64,000 nucleotides of DNA. Origin: Amycolatopsis nigrescens CSC17Ta-90. Its GTDB lineage: Bacteria; Actinomycetota; Actinomycetes; Mycobacteriales; Pseudonocardiaceae. Position numbers and translations under genes: made by a program. Location: positions 4,836,157-4,900,156 of the forward strand of contig NZ_ARVW01000001.1 in assembly GCF_000384315.1 (NCBI RefSeq), read 5' to 3'. The first letter of the stretch is position 1. Each line of letters begins with the position of its first letter. This document shows, piece by piece, positions 45,489 to 54,806 of this stretch. The notes under the pieces are model-generated. The model was not told where the DNA came from. It saw only the letters and a program-made list of their open reading frames with translations, and ran no database searches.

Positions 45489-46312
45489 GCGAAGAACCGC
45501 AGGAGCGCGTCCGCGGTGTCACGCGGGTTGTCGTCCGGGGCGAAATGGCCGGCGCCGGTGACCGTCTCCCGGCGGGCACCGGGGATCGCCGCGGCCAGGC
45601 GGTCTCCGGTGGCCGGGACGAGCCATTCGTCCCGCTCGCCCCACAGCACCAGGGTCGGCGCGGTGATCCGGTCCAGCCGCGCCACCACCTCGCGCGTGTC
45701 CTCGAAGGACACACTCGCGACCTGGTCCACCCAGCGCTGCTGCCCGGCCGCTCCGGCCCAGGGCGTCAGGTAGGCGTCGACGACGGCTTCGGGCATCTCG
45801 TGATGGGTGGCCGTGCGAAGGCGCGCGGTGACGAGGTCGCCGAACACGTGCGGGGGCATCGTGCGGTAGGCGTCCTGGTGGCGCTGCATGTGCTCGGTGA
45901 AGGGCGTGTTCCACGGGCCCAGCACGGCCGCGTCGAGCAGCGCGATGCGGTGCACCGGCACCCCCTCGACGAGGTGGGCGCGCAGCACGATGCCACCGCC
46001 GATGTCGTGCCCGACCAGGCTGGGCGCGTCCAGCCCCCAGTGCTCGGCGAGTTCGGCCAGCGTCCTGGCCTGCCGGGCGATCGACGGGGCGATGCCGGGA
46101 TCCGGACGGGAGTCGCCGAACCCGAGCAGATCCCAGACGTGCACGGTGTGCCGGCGGGCCAGTGCTGGGGCCACTTCGCGCCACAGATAGGACCAGGCCG
46201 GGGTGCCGTGCGTGAGGATCACCGGCGGCCCTTCGCCGAAGACGCCGGTGGCGACCTCTCCACCGGACACGCGGACTCGCTGGTCGAGCCGCCACGTCGT
46301 GCCTGTACTCAT
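45485..46312 (-). CDS. Alpha/beta fold hydrolase (haloalkane dehalogenase/epoxide hydrolase branch)
   Basis: 275 residues. Oxyanion motif ILTHGTPAWSYLWREV, nucleophile elbow LVGHDIGGGIVL with Asp as nucleophile, acid in PTLVLWGERDEWLVP, and catalytic His in TGAGHFAPDDNP. An Asp nucleophile points to haloalkane dehalogenase or epoxide hydrolase chemistry, not an esterase. Substrate unknown. Divergent from a CGNR regulator. Confidence 0.9.
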   Translation of the reverse strand: MSTGTTWRLDQRVRVSGGEVATGVFGEGPPVILTHGTPAWSYLWREVAPALARRHTVHVWDLLGFGDSRPDPGIAPSIARQARTLAELAEHWGLDAPSLVGHDIGGGIVLRAHLVEGVPVHRIALLDAAVLGPWNTPFTEHMQRHQDAYRTMPPHVFGDLVTARLRTATHHEMPEAVVDAYLTPWAGAAGQQRWVDQVASVSFEDTREVVARLDRITAPTLVLWGERDEWLVPATGDRLAAAIPGARRETVTGAGHFAPDDNPRDTADALLRFFA

Positions 46313-46376
46313 CCCGCCACTCCCAAGCTAAGAGGTATAGTTAACTTTCTCCGGTTACCGTAGCAGGGAGTAAGGC

Positions 46377-46934
46377 GTGAAGATACTTTTTACCGATTAC
46401 GCCTTGGGGGCGGGCGTGGCCACCGACCTGGTCAACACCGCACCCGTGGTGCGGGGCGCGGGTGAAGCACTGCCCGACGCGGTCGCACTGGAGCGGTTCC
46501 TCGCCGAGCACGAGCTCGGGGTGACCGCGACCGGTGCCGACCTCGGCCAGGTGCATGCCCTTCGGCAGGAAGTTCGCGCTGTGCTCGAAGCCCGCACGGA
46601 AGACCAGGCGGTGGAGAGTGCGACCGCGCTGGTCACCCGTGCGGGCCTCGGGCCGGTGCTACACCGCGACGCCGCGGACCGGTGGCAGTGGTACGTCGAG
46701 ACTTCGCCCGACGCGTCGCTCGCCGGCGAACTGGCCGTCCTGATCGGCACCGGGCTGCTCGGCGTCGTCCGGACGTTGAGCCACGACCGGTTCCGGCACT
46801 GCGCTTCACCGGTGTGCGACGGCATGTTCGTGGACACCAGCCGGGCGGGCCGCCGCCGGTACTGCATGCCGGACCTGTGCGGCAACCGCCTCAACGTGGC
46901 CAACCACCGCGCCCGCAGACGGGCTCAGTCCTGA
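46377..46934 (+). CDS. CGNR zinc-finger regulator with ABATE domain
   Basis: 185 residues from GTG 46377 (AGGGAG upstream). An N-terminal ABATE-type ligand domain is followed by the treble-clef CGNR finger: FRHCASPVCDGMFVDTSRAGRRRYC and CGNRLNVANHRARRR, with C-x4-C and C-x4-CGNR spacing. Members regulate stress and transport genes. It may control the divergent hydrolase. Confidence 0.92.
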   Translation: MKILFTDYALGAGVATDLVNTAPVVRGAGEALPDAVALERFLAEHELGVTATGADLGQVHALRQEVRAVLEARTEDQAVESATALVTRAGLGPVLHRDAADRWQWYVETSPDASLAGELAVLIGTGLLGVVRTLSHDRFRHCASPVCDGMFVDTSRAGRRRYCMPDLCGNRLNVANHRARRRAQS

Positions 46935-47431
46935 GGATCCTCGTGGTCCAGCAGCCAGCGCTTCACGTCCACGCCCCAGCGGAAACCGCCGAGGCCGCCG
47001 CCGGTGCGGATCACCCGGTGGCACGGCACGAACAGCGCCGCCGCGTTCCTGGCGCAGGCGGTGGCGGCCGCGCGGACCGCGGCCGGGCGGCCGGCCAGCG
47101 CCGCGTAGTCGGCATAGCTCACCGGTTTGCCGGCCGGCACCGTGCGCAGCGCGTCCCAGGCGCGTTGCATGAACTCGCCGGAACGCTGCCGGACCTCGAT
47201 CTCGTCCGCCGCGTTCAGCTCACCGGAGTGGTAGCGGCGGATCGCGGTGCTTACCGGGCCGAGGTCGCGCTTGGCGCGTAGCTCGGCCGGGGCCAGCGAA
47301 GGTGAGATCAGTCCGGTCAGGTCCTCGACCCTGGCCGTCCAGCCCGACGCCAGTACCGCGCCGTCCGAGGCGACCACCGCGGTGAACGGCCCCACCTTGG
47401 TGTCCATTGTGGACCAGTGGGCGATGCTCAT
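46925..47431 (-). CDS. ogt: Methylated-DNA--protein-cysteine S-methyltransferase
   Basis: 168 residues from ATG 47431 with AAAGGAG upstream. N-terminal ribonuclease-H-like part, then [28 protein letters not shown] and the active site LFVPCHRVIRTGG with the acceptor cysteine. It removes O6-alkyl groups from guanine by suicide transfer. It lies 26 bp downstream of alkA in an alkylation-repair operon. Ends convergent with the CGNR gene (10-nt overlap). Confidence 0.95.
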   Translation of the reverse strand: MSIAHWSTMDTKVGPFTAVVASDGAVLASGWTARVEDLTGLISPSLAPAELRAKRDLGPVSTAIRRYHSGELNAADEIEVRQRSGEFMQRAWDALRTVPAGKPVSYADYAALAGRPAAVRAAATACARNAAALFVPCHRVIRTGGGLGGFRWGVDVKRWLLDHEDPQD

Positions 47432-47457
47432 GATTTTGCTCCTTTTGCTGTGCGAGT

Positions 47458-48963
47458 TCAGGATCCGGCACGCCAGAGGTGCATGCCGGCGTAGGACCGC
47501 CATGGCCGCCAGGCCTTGGCGTGCCCGGTCAGTGCGTCTTCGATGCCAAGCTCGGCCGCGCCCTTGCGCAGCACCAGGTCACCGGTGAGCAGCAGGTCGG
47601 GGGCGCCGAGCACGCGCATCAGCACGTAGTCCGCGGTCCACGGCCCGATGCCGGGCAGTTCGAGCAGCTCGGCGCGCAGCTCGTCCGGGTCGCGGCCGAC
47701 GTGCACCTCCACCGCGCCGGAGGCCAGCGCGTCCGCGGTTTCGCAGATCGCTTCGATGCGCCGTCGCGGCCCGCGGAGGACGTCTCGCCCGTGTTCGGCG
47801 ACGGCGGCCGGCGAGGGAAACAGGGTGGTGAGCGTGTCCCCGCGCTCGGCCGGGGACAGCCGGTCGCCGAGTTCCTCGGCCAGCCGGCCCGCCGCGGTGC
47901 GGGCGGCGGCCACCGAAACCTGCTGCCCGAGCATCGCGCGGAGCACCAGCTCGGGGCCGTCCACCGCGCCGGGCACCCGCATGCCGGGCGTCTCCGCGAC
48001 CAGCGGGGCGAGCGCCGGATCGGCGCCGAGCACCTTCGCCACGGCCTGCGGGTCTGCGTCGAGGTCGAACAGCCGCCGCATCCTGGCCACCGCGCTGCTG
48101 AGGTCGCGTACGTCGGTGAGTCGCAGGTCGCAGCGGACGTGCCCGTTCAGCGGGGTCAGCCAGGCCGTGGCGGTGCCGTGGGGCAGGCGCAGGGTGCGCC
48201 CGTAGCCGGCGACGGTCACGTCCTCGACGCCGGCGACCGCGCGTGCCGCGAAGAAGCTCAACAGCCCGGCCGCGTCGAACGGCGGGCGGTACGGCAGTCG
48301 CAGGCACAGCCGCGCGCCGGCGGCGCCTTCACCGGACGGCTCGCCGCCAGGGGCCCGGCGCCGGGCGCCGGCGGCGCCGGCCCGCAGCTGGGACGGGGTG
48401 CTCGCGAACACCTCGCGGATGGTGTCGTTGAACTGGCGGATGCTGGCGAACCCGGCCGCGAAGGCCACATCGGCCAGCGGCAGCTCGGACAGCTCGATCA
48501 GCAGCCTCGCCGAGTGCGCGCGGTGGGCCCGCGCCAGCGCCAGCGGGCCGGCGCCGAGCTCGGCGGTGAGCACCCGGCCAAGCTGCCGCTCGGAGTAGCC
48601 GAGCCGGCGGGCGAGGCCGGGTACCCCGTCGCGCTCCACGGTGCCGTCGGAGATCAGCCGCATCGCGCGGGCGGCCAGGTCGGCCCGCAGGTTCCAGTCC
48701 GGCGAACCGGGCACCGCGTCCGGCAGGCAGCGGCGGCAGGCGCGGTAACCGCCCGCCTGTGCCGCCGCGGACGTCGGGTAGAAGTGCACGTTTGCCGGCT
48801 TGGGGGTCAGCGCTGGGCAGGACGGGCGGCAGTAGATGCCGGTGGTGCGCACCGCCATGATGAACTGCCCGTCGAAGCGGGAATCCCTGGAGGCGACCGC
48901 GCGGTAGCACCGCTCGGTGTCGCGCCACACGGGCTGCTCGCGGGTGAGCGTCAGTTCGGCCAT
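47458..48963 (-). CDS. alkA: Ada-AlkA fusion: regulatory methyltransferase domain with 3-methyladenine glycosylase
   Basis: 501 residues from ATG 48963. Order: Ada zinc domain (about 10-80) with [10 protein letters not shown] and [10 protein letters not shown] cysteines that accept methyl from phosphotriesters; AraC-type HTH (about 90-190) with [12 protein letters not shown] and [24 protein letters not shown]; then AlkA glycosylase with the helix-hairpin-helix [21 protein letters not shown] and the catalytic Asp in GDLVLRKG. The fusion lets one protein sense damage, activate transcription and excise bases. Same arrangement as Rv1317c with ogt downstream. Confidence 0.95.
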   Translation of the reverse strand: MAELTLTREQPVWRDTERCYRAVASRDSRFDGQFIMAVRTTGIYCRPSCPALTPKPANVHFYPTSAAAQAGGYRACRRCLPDAVPGSPDWNLRADLAARAMRLISDGTVERDGVPGLARRLGYSERQLGRVLTAELGAGPLALARAHRAHSARLLIELSELPLADVAFAAGFASIRQFNDTIREVFASTPSQLRAGAAGARRRAPGGEPSGEGAAGARLCLRLPYRPPFDAAGLLSFFAARAVAGVEDVTVAGYGRTLRLPHGTATAWLTPLNGHVRCDLRLTDVRDLSSAVARMRRLFDLDADPQAVAKVLGADPALAPLVAETPGMRVPGAVDGPELVLRAMLGQQVSVAAARTAAGRLAEELGDRLSPAERGDTLTTLFPSPAAVAEHGRDVLRGPRRRIEAICETADALASGAVEVHVGRDPDELRAELLELPGIGPWTADYVLMRVLGAPDLLLTGDLVLRKGAAELGIEDALTGHAKAWRPWRSYAGMHLWRAGS

Positions 48964-49070
48964 GTGATCGATCCTGCCAGCGGTTCGGCGGGTTGACTGG
49001 CGGAAATCCGACACGACGTTGACCGGGCGGCCGAGGGCGTCCGGCCGGGGTCCACGTAGACTTCGCGGCC

Positions 49071-50153
49071 GTGAGTCTGACCCTCGGCATCGTAGGCCTG
49101 CCCAACGTCGGCAAGTCCACCCTGTTCAACGCGCTGACGCGCAACGACGTGCTCGCCGCGAACTACCCGTTCGCCACGATCGAGCCCAACGTCGGTGTCG
49201 TGCCGCTGCCCGACCCCAGGCTGGACCGGCTGGCCGAGATGTTCGGCTCGGCGAAGATCCTGCCCGCCGTGGTGTCCTTTGTGGACATCGCTGGGATCGT
49301 CAAGGGCGCGTCGGAGGGGGCGGGCCTCGGCAACAAGTTCCTCGCCAACATCCGCGAGGCCAACGCGATCTGCCAGGTCATCCGCGTGTTCGACGACCCG
49401 GACGTGGTGCACGTCGACGGCCGGATCGACCCGTCCAGCGACATCGAGACGATCAATACCGAGCTGATCCTCGCCGACCTGCAGACGCTGGACAAAGCGT
49501 TGCCCCGGCTGGAAAAAGAGGCCAGGACCAAGAAGGAGAACAAGCCGGCGCTCGATGCCGCGCAGCAGGCGAAGGAGATCCTCGACGCCGGCCGCACCCT
49601 GTTCCAGGCGCAGAGGGAGGTCGACTTCGAGCTGCTGCGCGAGCTGCACCTGCTCACCACCAAGCCGTTCCTGTACGTCTTCAACGCCGATGAGGGCGTG
49701 CTCACCGACGAGGCCAAGCGGGCCGAGCTGACCAAGCTGGTCGCCCCCGCCGACGCGGTCTTCCTGGACGCCAAGGTCGAGGCGGAGCTGCTGGAACTGG
49801 ACGACGAGGAGTCCGTGCGCGAACTGCTGGAGTCCGTCGGCCAGCACGAGCCCGGCCTGTACTCACTGGCCCGCGCCGGCTTCCACACCCTCGGCCTGCA
49901 GACCTACCTCACCGCCGGCCCCAAGGAGTCGAGGGCCTGGACCATCCCGCAGGCCGCCACCGCCCCCCAGGCCGCCGGCGTCATCCACACGGACTTCGAA
50001 CGCGGCTTCATCAAAGCCGAAGTCGTCTCCTACGACGACCTGATGGAAGCCGGCTCCATGGCCGCCGCCCGCGCCGCCGGCAAAGTCCGCATGGAGGGCA
50101 AGGACTACCTCATGTCCGACGGCGACGTCGTCGAATTCAGGTTCAACGTCTGA
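49071..50153 (+). CDS. ychF: Redox-regulated ATPase YchF (OLA1 family)
   Basis: 360 residues. G1 [15 protein letters not shown]3 [21 protein letters not shown], the NxxE-type G4 YVFNADEG which explains ATP preference, a coiled coil (about 125-190) and a C-terminal TGS domain with [18 protein letters not shown]. It binds ribosomes and affects the oxidative-stress response. Rv1112 by position, the last member of the shared block. Confidence 0.96.
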   Translation: MSLTLGIVGLPNVGKSTLFNALTRNDVLAANYPFATIEPNVGVVPLPDPRLDRLAEMFGSAKILPAVVSFVDIAGIVKGASEGAGLGNKFLANIREANAICQVIRVFDDPDVVHVDGRIDPSSDIETINTELILADLQTLDKALPRLEKEARTKKENKPALDAAQQAKEILDAGRTLFQAQREVDFELLRELHLLTTKPFLYVFNADEGVLTDEAKRAELTKLVAPADAVFLDAKVEAELLELDDEESVRELLESVGQHEPGLYSLARAGFHTLGLQTYLTAGPKESRAWTIPQAATAPQAAGVIHTDFERGFIKAEVVSYDDLMEAGSMAAARAAGKVRMEGKDYLMSDGDVVEFRFNV

Positions 50154-50460
50154 GCTGTTCTGTCTCGTGAGGTTGGGGACGCGGGTGGCGGGTGGGCCGC
50201 CACCGGAGAAGGAAACCCTGGTTTTGCACTTCTACGTGATCGACATCTCCAGGCTGCTCCGGGACGTAAAGAGGCGTGCAGTCAACGATTCCTCATCGCT
50301 CCGATCTGCATCGGTTGAGTTGCGGCACACTGTATGTGGCAGACCGTGAATCGGTGATCACTGGAGGTGAGGTGCGTATGGCAGGTTTGGGCCGGAAACG
50401 CCGACCTGGGAGCCGGAACCTAAGTCGCCCGAACAGGCGGCGATCATGAAAGGACGTTTC
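50154..50460. other. Intergenic region between ychF and the first DUF397 gene
   Basis: About 300 bases. A short basic frame from ATG 50379 (MAGLGRKRRPGSRNLSRPN, ending TGA near 50448) with GGAGGTGAG upstream might be translated, but has no recognised relative. Nothing else is seen. Confidence 0.35.
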
Positions 50461-50694
50461 ATGGATTCTGACGTGTACCGCGCCGCCGCCCTCACCGCCG
50501 CATCCAGCTGGCGGAAGTCGAGCTACAGCAATTACGCCAATTGCCTTGAGCTCAACGACTCCGTACCCGGGCACGTCGGTGTGCGCGATTCGAAACTCGG
50601 CGAGGACGGCCCGGTCCTCGTCTTCAGCGTCGACGAGATGCGAGCCTTTCTGCTCCGTCTGAAGGGCGGCGAATCCGCCCACCTGCGCGCGTGA
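50461..50694 (+). CDS. DUF397 protein, copy 1
   Basis: 77 residues from ATG 50461 (GAAAGGAC upstream decides this over ATG 50446). DUF397 pattern: SSWRKSSYSNYANCLELND, VGVRDSKLGEDGPVLVFSVDEMRAFL. DUF397 proteins are small partners of XRE-DUF5753 regulators in actinobacteria, in WhiJ-like pairs where the small protein blocks the DNA-binding partner. No XRE gene precedes it on this strand. It is very similar in DNA and protein to the copy at 50975-51205, which lies in inverted orientation. Confidence 0.9.
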   Translation: MDSDVYRAAALTAASSWRKSSYSNYANCLELNDSVPGHVGVRDSKLGEDGPVLVFSVDEMRAFLLRLKGGESAHLRA

Positions 50695-50974
50695 CCTGCG
50701 TTGGACCAGCGGCAGCATTCTCGGCGGCCACGCCTGCGACCGGGTTGGTGATCTGTGCGGTGCGATTGTGCTGCCGGTCTCCAAGCCGCAAGGCGAGACC
50801 GTGCAAGTGGTCCTCAGAACCCTGCTGGGTGATTGTGGGTTCGCCCTGACGTCGATCGATCAGCTGACCCGCCCTTGTGGTCACGGTGAATGACGACAGG
50901 GCTCCGCCGACCGGGTGGTCGGCGGAGCCCACGCGCAGCGCACTCTCAGTGCTCGTCCCTCACGACAGGACGGG
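50695..50974. other. Intergenic region between the two DUF397 copies with terminator
   Basis: The only feature is a perfect 14-bp stem, GGGCTCCGCCGACC at 50899-50912 and its complement at 50917-50930, with a GGGT loop. It lies between the convergent DUF397 genes and should end transcription from both sides. Confidence 0.75.
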
Positions 50975-51205
50975 TTATGCGGGTGTGGAACCGACCATGT
51001 CGTTCTTCACTCCGCGCAGAAAGGCTCGCATCTCGTCAACGCCGAAGACGAGGATCGGGCTGTCTTCGCCCAGTTTCGAATCGCGCACGCCGACGTACCC
51101 AGGGGTAGATTCATTGATTTCAACACAATTTGCACCGGCAGTGTAGCTTGATTTCCGCCAGCCAGTAACATCGTTGAAAACGACATTTTCTTTGTTGATT
51201 ATCAC
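50975..51205 (-). CDS. DUF397 protein, copy 2
   Basis: 76 residues. VTGWRKSSYTAGANCVEINES, VGVRDSKLGEDSPILVFGVDEMRAFL. The ATG overlaps the stop of the XRE-DUF5753 gene (ATGA), the standard coupled pair. The upstream half of the gene is AT-richer than its C-terminal half. Its C-terminal half matches copy 1 almost base for base. Confidence 0.93.
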   Translation of the reverse strand: MIINKENVVFNDVTGWRKSSYTAGANCVEINESTPGYVGVRDSKLGEDSPILVFGVDEMRAFLRGVKNDMVGSTPA

Positions 51206-52080
51206 ACCATTTCCTTTGCTAGACTAAGGATGAAATCTCGTGATCGATCTGGGTTTTCGGCTTGACCTTGCAGTCGCTCAAATGCGTTTCTGAAGTCACG
51301 TACCTGGTCGGGACGTTCGTAATATTCTCCCCCGGTCCGTGTTTCTATGTAAACCGTGCCGGGATCGCCGACAAACTCAGAGGGGTAGTCGAAAATTGTG
51401 AAGGTGCCGTCAATGGCCAGATGGGCGCCTTCGGTGAAAGGTAGCACCTGTATATCGACGTTCGGCCGCTCGGTCAACTGAGCCAGGCGCTCTAGTTGTG
51501 CCCGCATTATTGCAGGTCCGCCCACCTGGCGACGCAGGGCGCCCTCGTCCAGGATCGACCAGATCTGAGGTGCGTCTTCACTGCGTTCCACGACTGTGGC
51601 CTGCCGCGTCATCCGCAGGTCGACCTTGGCTTCAATCTCTTCATCGCTCAGTCGTCGCCCAAACCGTTTTCCGAACATGTTGTGGATCGTAAAAGCATAG
51701 TCGCGTGTCTGAAACAATCCTGGCACGACATTGATATCGGCGCTGCTGATCCGTGCGGCACCGGTTTCCAGCCCTAGGAATATATTTAGAAATTCGGGCA
51801 CGGCCTCGTTGAACTTGATCCACCAGTCCTTGCCGCGCTTCCCTCTCCTGACCATTTCGCGGAAAACTGGTATGAGGTCCGGCGCGCCGTAGAAGTCAAG
51901 TAGCAATTCCAGGTCTGCTGGCGCGGGCAGGTTCCGTGCGGTCTCGATGTGGGCAATGACCGTGGTGGCCTTGCCGATGCGTTCGGCCGCGGCTGCTCGA
52001 TCATGGCCGGCGGCTTCTCGGAGACGCTTCAGTTCAAGCCCGATCCAGCGCTTGACCGCGGTGGGGTTCACAGTGCCCAA
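51202..52080 (-). CDS. XRE family regulator with DUF5753 domain, DUF397 partner
   Basis: 292 residues. HTH at about 12-65 (LGLELKRLREAAGHDRAAAAERIGKATTVIAHIETARNLP), then the DUF5753 ligand-like domain with VVPGLFQTRDYAF, ADLRM-type arginine helix (KVDLRMTRQATV), SILDEGALRRQVGGPAIMRAQLERL and VDIQVLPFTEGAH. Coupled with DUF397. Less GC-rich than flanking core genes. It is divergent from the short-peptide/ThiF operon, with palindromes in between, and probably controls it. Confidence 0.92.
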   Translation of the reverse strand: MGTVNPTAVKRWIGLELKRLREAAGHDRAAAAERIGKATTVIAHIETARNLPAPADLELLLDFYGAPDLIPVFREMVRRGKRGKDWWIKFNEAVPEFLNIFLGLETGAARISSADINVVPGLFQTRDYAFTIHNMFGKRFGRRLSDEEIEAKVDLRMTRQATVVERSEDAPQIWSILDEGALRRQVGGPAIMRAQLERLAQLTERPNVDIQVLPFTEGAHLAIDGTFTIFDYPSEFVGDPGTVYIETRTGGEYYERPDQVRDFRNAFERLQGQAENPDRSRDFILSLAKEMV

Positions 52081-52445
52081 GTCCCTGCCCTCCCTAGGTT
52101 GCCACGTTCAGTGACCGATTCACCCACACGGGCTAAGAATAGTTCTCGAATAGCTACACGAGTGGAGTCTGGACGTAGTGGATGTATAGCTCTACATTTT
52201 AGATGTCTGATGGTGGTGCATCGTACATCGTAGATGCGGCGGATTGTCAGCGGGTAGGACCTACCGGTGTGTTTGTCAGTTCTCGCAGCGGACAGGGCTT
52301 CTACCAGGGGTAACTGAGCAACACGGGAGAAGGGGAGGGAGGCGAGGACATGGGTACGCCGGAGTTTCATCGGCAGCCAACGAGTGGGATGCCGAGCCGG
52401 GGTTGCCTGGGCGCTTCCCGGGCCCTTCTAGGAGGAGGGAGGTGG
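52081..52445 (+). promoter_or_regulatory. Control region of the peptide/ThiF operon
   Basis: An AT-rich zone holds GCATCGTACATCGTAGATGC at 52218-52237 (inner CATC-GTA-GATG palindrome, outer GCATC/GATGC) and ACATTTTAGATGT at 52194-52206. Both look like XRE-type operators. An ATG at 52350 with GGGAGG upstream opens the frame of the peptide ORF 32 codons earlier, but codon bias in that extension is weak. Confidence 0.5.
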
Positions 52446-52523
52446 ATGGCGATGCTCGAGGTCGTGATGGTCACGCGCAAGGACGCGACTTACCACGCGT
52501 TTTCCAGCTCAGGCGGGTCCTGA
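52446..52523 (+). CDS. Very short peptide ORF ahead of the ThiF enzyme (candidate precursor)
   Basis: A 25-codon frame from ATG 52446, preceded by an unusually strong purine-rich ribosome site (GGAGGAGGGAGG at 52431-52442). The product begins MAMLEVVMVTRKDATY and ends HAFSSSGGS. Codons in this part are G/C-ending, while the upstream in-frame extension to ATG 52350 (57 residues in total) is not clearly biased. Placement 34 bp before an E1-like enzyme with a peptide-binding domain makes it a candidate substrate peptide. Not recognised as any known family; the call rests on context. Confidence 0.45.
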   Translation: MAMLEVVMVTRKDATYHAFSSSGGS

Positions 52524-52557
52524 TTGAGGTAGATCCAGATCGATGAGGGGAGTTCTC

Positions 52558-53658
52558 ATGCGTCCGCGTATCAAGGAGGAGCACTGTCCGGTCCGGCTCG
52601 GTGACGGTTGGGTGCAGATCGGCGGGAGAGTGCTCGGTCTCGGTGCTTACCTACGGGACCCGGACGGCTCCGTGTGGGCGTTGCTGGAACTTCTTGACGG
52701 GACACGAACGGTGGGCCAGGTGGTCACCGACCTGGTCCACCTCTTTCCCGACCGTTCGGCCGAGGGGGTCCGGGAGGATATCGAGCAGTTGGCCGACATG
52801 GGGCACCTCGAGGACGCTGACGAGCCGATCTGTACGGAGTTGACGAGCCGGCAGCGCGGGCGCTACGACCGCGGCAGGCTGCTGCAACGCTGGGTCGATC
52901 CTGGAAGCAGGAGGTCCAGCTGGGATTTCCAGGTCGAGTTGTCCCGCGCCCGGGTGGTGGTCGTCGGTATGGGCGGAGTGGGATGCACCGCGGCGATGGC
53001 CTTGGCCATGTCGGGCGTGGGCCACCTGCACCTGGTCGATTTCGATGAGGTGGAGCTGTCCAACCTCAACCGCCAGATCCTCTACACCGAACGGGATCTG
53101 GGCAGGCGCAAGGTGGACGCCGCAGTGGAAAGGCTGCGCGCCACCAACTCCGACATCGAGGTCACCGGAGAGTCCACCCGGATCGTGAGCCCCGCATCGC
53201 TGGAGCCGCTGGCCGCGACGTGCGACGTCTTGGTGATGTGTGCGGACCATCCGGCGGACATCTGGTTGTGGGCGAACCGGGTCTGTGTGGTGACCCGCAC
53301 CGACTGGGTGTTCGGGACCTACTGCGGTCCGCTGGCCAACATGGGTGTGTACCGGCCGGGCACGGGGCCGTGTTACGAGTGCGCCCGCGCCACGGAACGG
53401 GATCTCCAGGCCCGGAGGCCACCGATGGAGGTATGGAGCGGGGCGCCGACGGGGCCGCGAGTAGTCGCCGCGAACGCGGTGACGGCGGGCATGGTCGGCA
53501 ACCAAGTTGCCTGGGCGGTGCTGAGCCTGATCACCGGGCCGTCACGAGTTCGCGTGAATCACGAGTACGGCTACGACCTCGTCACCCTGGACCACGCTTT
53601 CGCCTTCACCCCGGACCAGCCACACCCGGAGTGCCGGACCTGCCGCAGGATCGCCTGA
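52558..53658 (+). CDS. ThiF/MccB-like E1 adenylyltransferase with N-terminal PqqD-like (RRE) domain
   Basis: 366 residues from ATG 52558, preceded by GGGGAG; ATG 52543 is in frame. Residues 10-90 resemble the PqqD-like peptide-recognition fold (VWALLELLDGTRTVGQVVTDLVHLF, DIEQLADMGHLEDAD). The E1 domain has the ATP motif VVVGMGGVGCTAAMALAMSG at about 133-152, DFDEVELSNLNRQIL, and zinc cysteines C272/C275 (CYEC) and C359/C362 (CRTC). No catalytic thioester cysteine is obvious, as in MccB, which adenylates a peptide C-terminus. Domain order suggests that it binds a leader peptide and activates a carboxylate. Confidence 0.82.
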   Translation: MRPRIKEEHCPVRLGDGWVQIGGRVLGLGAYLRDPDGSVWALLELLDGTRTVGQVVTDLVHLFPDRSAEGVREDIEQLADMGHLEDADEPICTELTSRQRGRYDRGRLLQRWVDPGSRRSSWDFQVELSRARVVVVGMGGVGCTAAMALAMSGVGHLHLVDFDEVELSNLNRQILYTERDLGRRKVDAAVERLRATNSDIEVTGESTRIVSPASLEPLAATCDVLVMCADHPADIWLWANRVCVVTRTDWVFGTYCGPLANMGVYRPGTGPCYECARATERDLQARRPPMEVWSGAPTGPRVVAANAVTAGMVGNQVAWAVLSLITGPSRVRVNHEYGYDLVTLDHAFAFTPDQPHPECRTCRRIA

Positions 53659-53688
53659 CCAACAGGCCAAGCCCCAGCCAGATCCCGG

Positions 53689-54564
53689 CTAGGGTTCCCG
53701 GTTGTCGGCAAGTTGCCGCGCTATGCGCTGGATCAGCTCCGTCGCCTCATCACCGGCCGTGGCCGCGGCGTGGTAGTGGCCGAACAGCCGCTCGTAGGCG
53801 GCGATCTCGTCCGGTGCCGAGAGCATGTATTCACCGGTGAGGTGCTCCATCAGGACGAAGTTGTCGTCATGGATCTCGAAACCGTTGACCGCGGCAACCG
53901 GCATGGCGGTGGTGAAGGGCAGGATCCGCAGGTCGACCGTGCGCAGGCCGAGCAGGGACTGGATGCGGTCCAGCTGCCCGAGGTGCGTCTCCAGGTCGCC
54001 GATCCGGATCCACAGCGCCGCTTCCCCGAGCACGAACGTCAGCGTCTTGCCGGGGTCGTAGAGCAGTCCTTGCCGCTCGATCCGCACGGCCACCATCTGC
54101 TCGATGTCGTCTGGGGACGCGTCGGCCAAGTCCGCGGGGCCGGCGGGCAGCGCGACCAGCTCGCGGATGTAGGCGGCAGTCTGCAGAAGGCCGGGGAGCA
54201 GTGACGGGTGGAACGTGGCGATCCGGGTCGCCTGCTGTTCCCGATCGCGCCACGACTGCTGGTAGGCGCTGGCGCCGCCGACGTCTTTCATCGCGTGGTG
54301 GAACGAAACCGATTCCACCCTGGCGCGGACGAGCAGCTCGGTGACGACGTGCTCCTCGCCGAGGGCCTCGGCGGCCCTGAGCCAGGCCGTGATGTCCTCG
54401 TTCCTCGGCAGCTGTGCACCGGTTTCGATCTTGGACACCCGTGATTGTGGCCAGCTCAGGCATTTGGCGAACTGGTTGCCCGACTTTCCGGTCGCGGCGC
54501 GGATCTCCCGGAGCTTCGCGGCGAGTCGCGCGCGGTCAGCGCCGGAACGGGGCGATGGGGACAT
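53689..54564 (-). CDS. XRE family regulator with DUF5753 domain
   Basis: 291 residues. HTH: LAAKLREIRAATGKSGNQFAKCLSWPQSRVSKIETGAQLPRNEDI; DUF5753 part: SLLPGLLQTAAYIRELV, VAVRIERQGLLYDPGKTLTFVLGEAALWIRIG and VDLRILPFTTAMPVAAVNGFEI. No DUF397 gene follows; instead its 3' end meets the ThiF gene 30 bp away. It is the second regulator bracketing the peptide/ThiF locus. A palindromic operator candidate lies upstream. Confidence 0.92.
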   Translation of the reverse strand: MSPSPRSGADRARLAAKLREIRAATGKSGNQFAKCLSWPQSRVSKIETGAQLPRNEDITAWLRAAEALGEEHVVTELLVRARVESVSFHHAMKDVGGASAYQQSWRDREQQATRIATFHPSLLPGLLQTAAYIRELVALPAGPADLADASPDDIEQMVAVRIERQGLLYDPGKTLTFVLGEAALWIRIGDLETHLGQLDRIQSLLGLRTVDLRILPFTTAMPVAAVNGFEIHDDNFVLMEHLTGEYMLSAPDEIAAYERLFGHYHAAATAGDEATELIQRIARQLADNREP

Positions 54565-54630
54565 GACCTTCTCTCATGGTTCGACTACCAGCTGATCGCT
54601 CCGATCATGCTACCCCGCCAAGGATCATTA

Positions 54631-54667
54631 GAGAATAGAACCCGAATAGTCTATTCCTTGGAGAATA
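54631..54667. promoter_or_regulatory. Operator candidate upstream of the XRE gene
   Basis: GAATAG-T-CTATTC (54644-54656) is a perfect palindrome, and GAGAATA occurs at 54631 and again at 54661, exactly 30 bp apart. The stretch is AT-rich in a GC-rich setting. Probable autoregulatory site. Confidence 0.55.
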
Positions 54668-54806
54668 CTTCGGGCATAGATTAGACCCTGTCATGCCGGG
54701 TGGAGCGAGTGAGTCGGCCGACCGGAACCAGCTGACGCACCTCGTGCCGTAGCTCCACCAGCGAAGACCGCTATCAGGCATGCCCAAAACCAAGAAGGGG
54801 TGTCCG

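Noticed and set aside
52244..52546. 100-codon plus-strand frame overlapping the short peptide ORF
   Set aside because: Arg/Gly-rich product in a frame with poor codon bias; the alternative frame has a better ribosome site and third-position bias.
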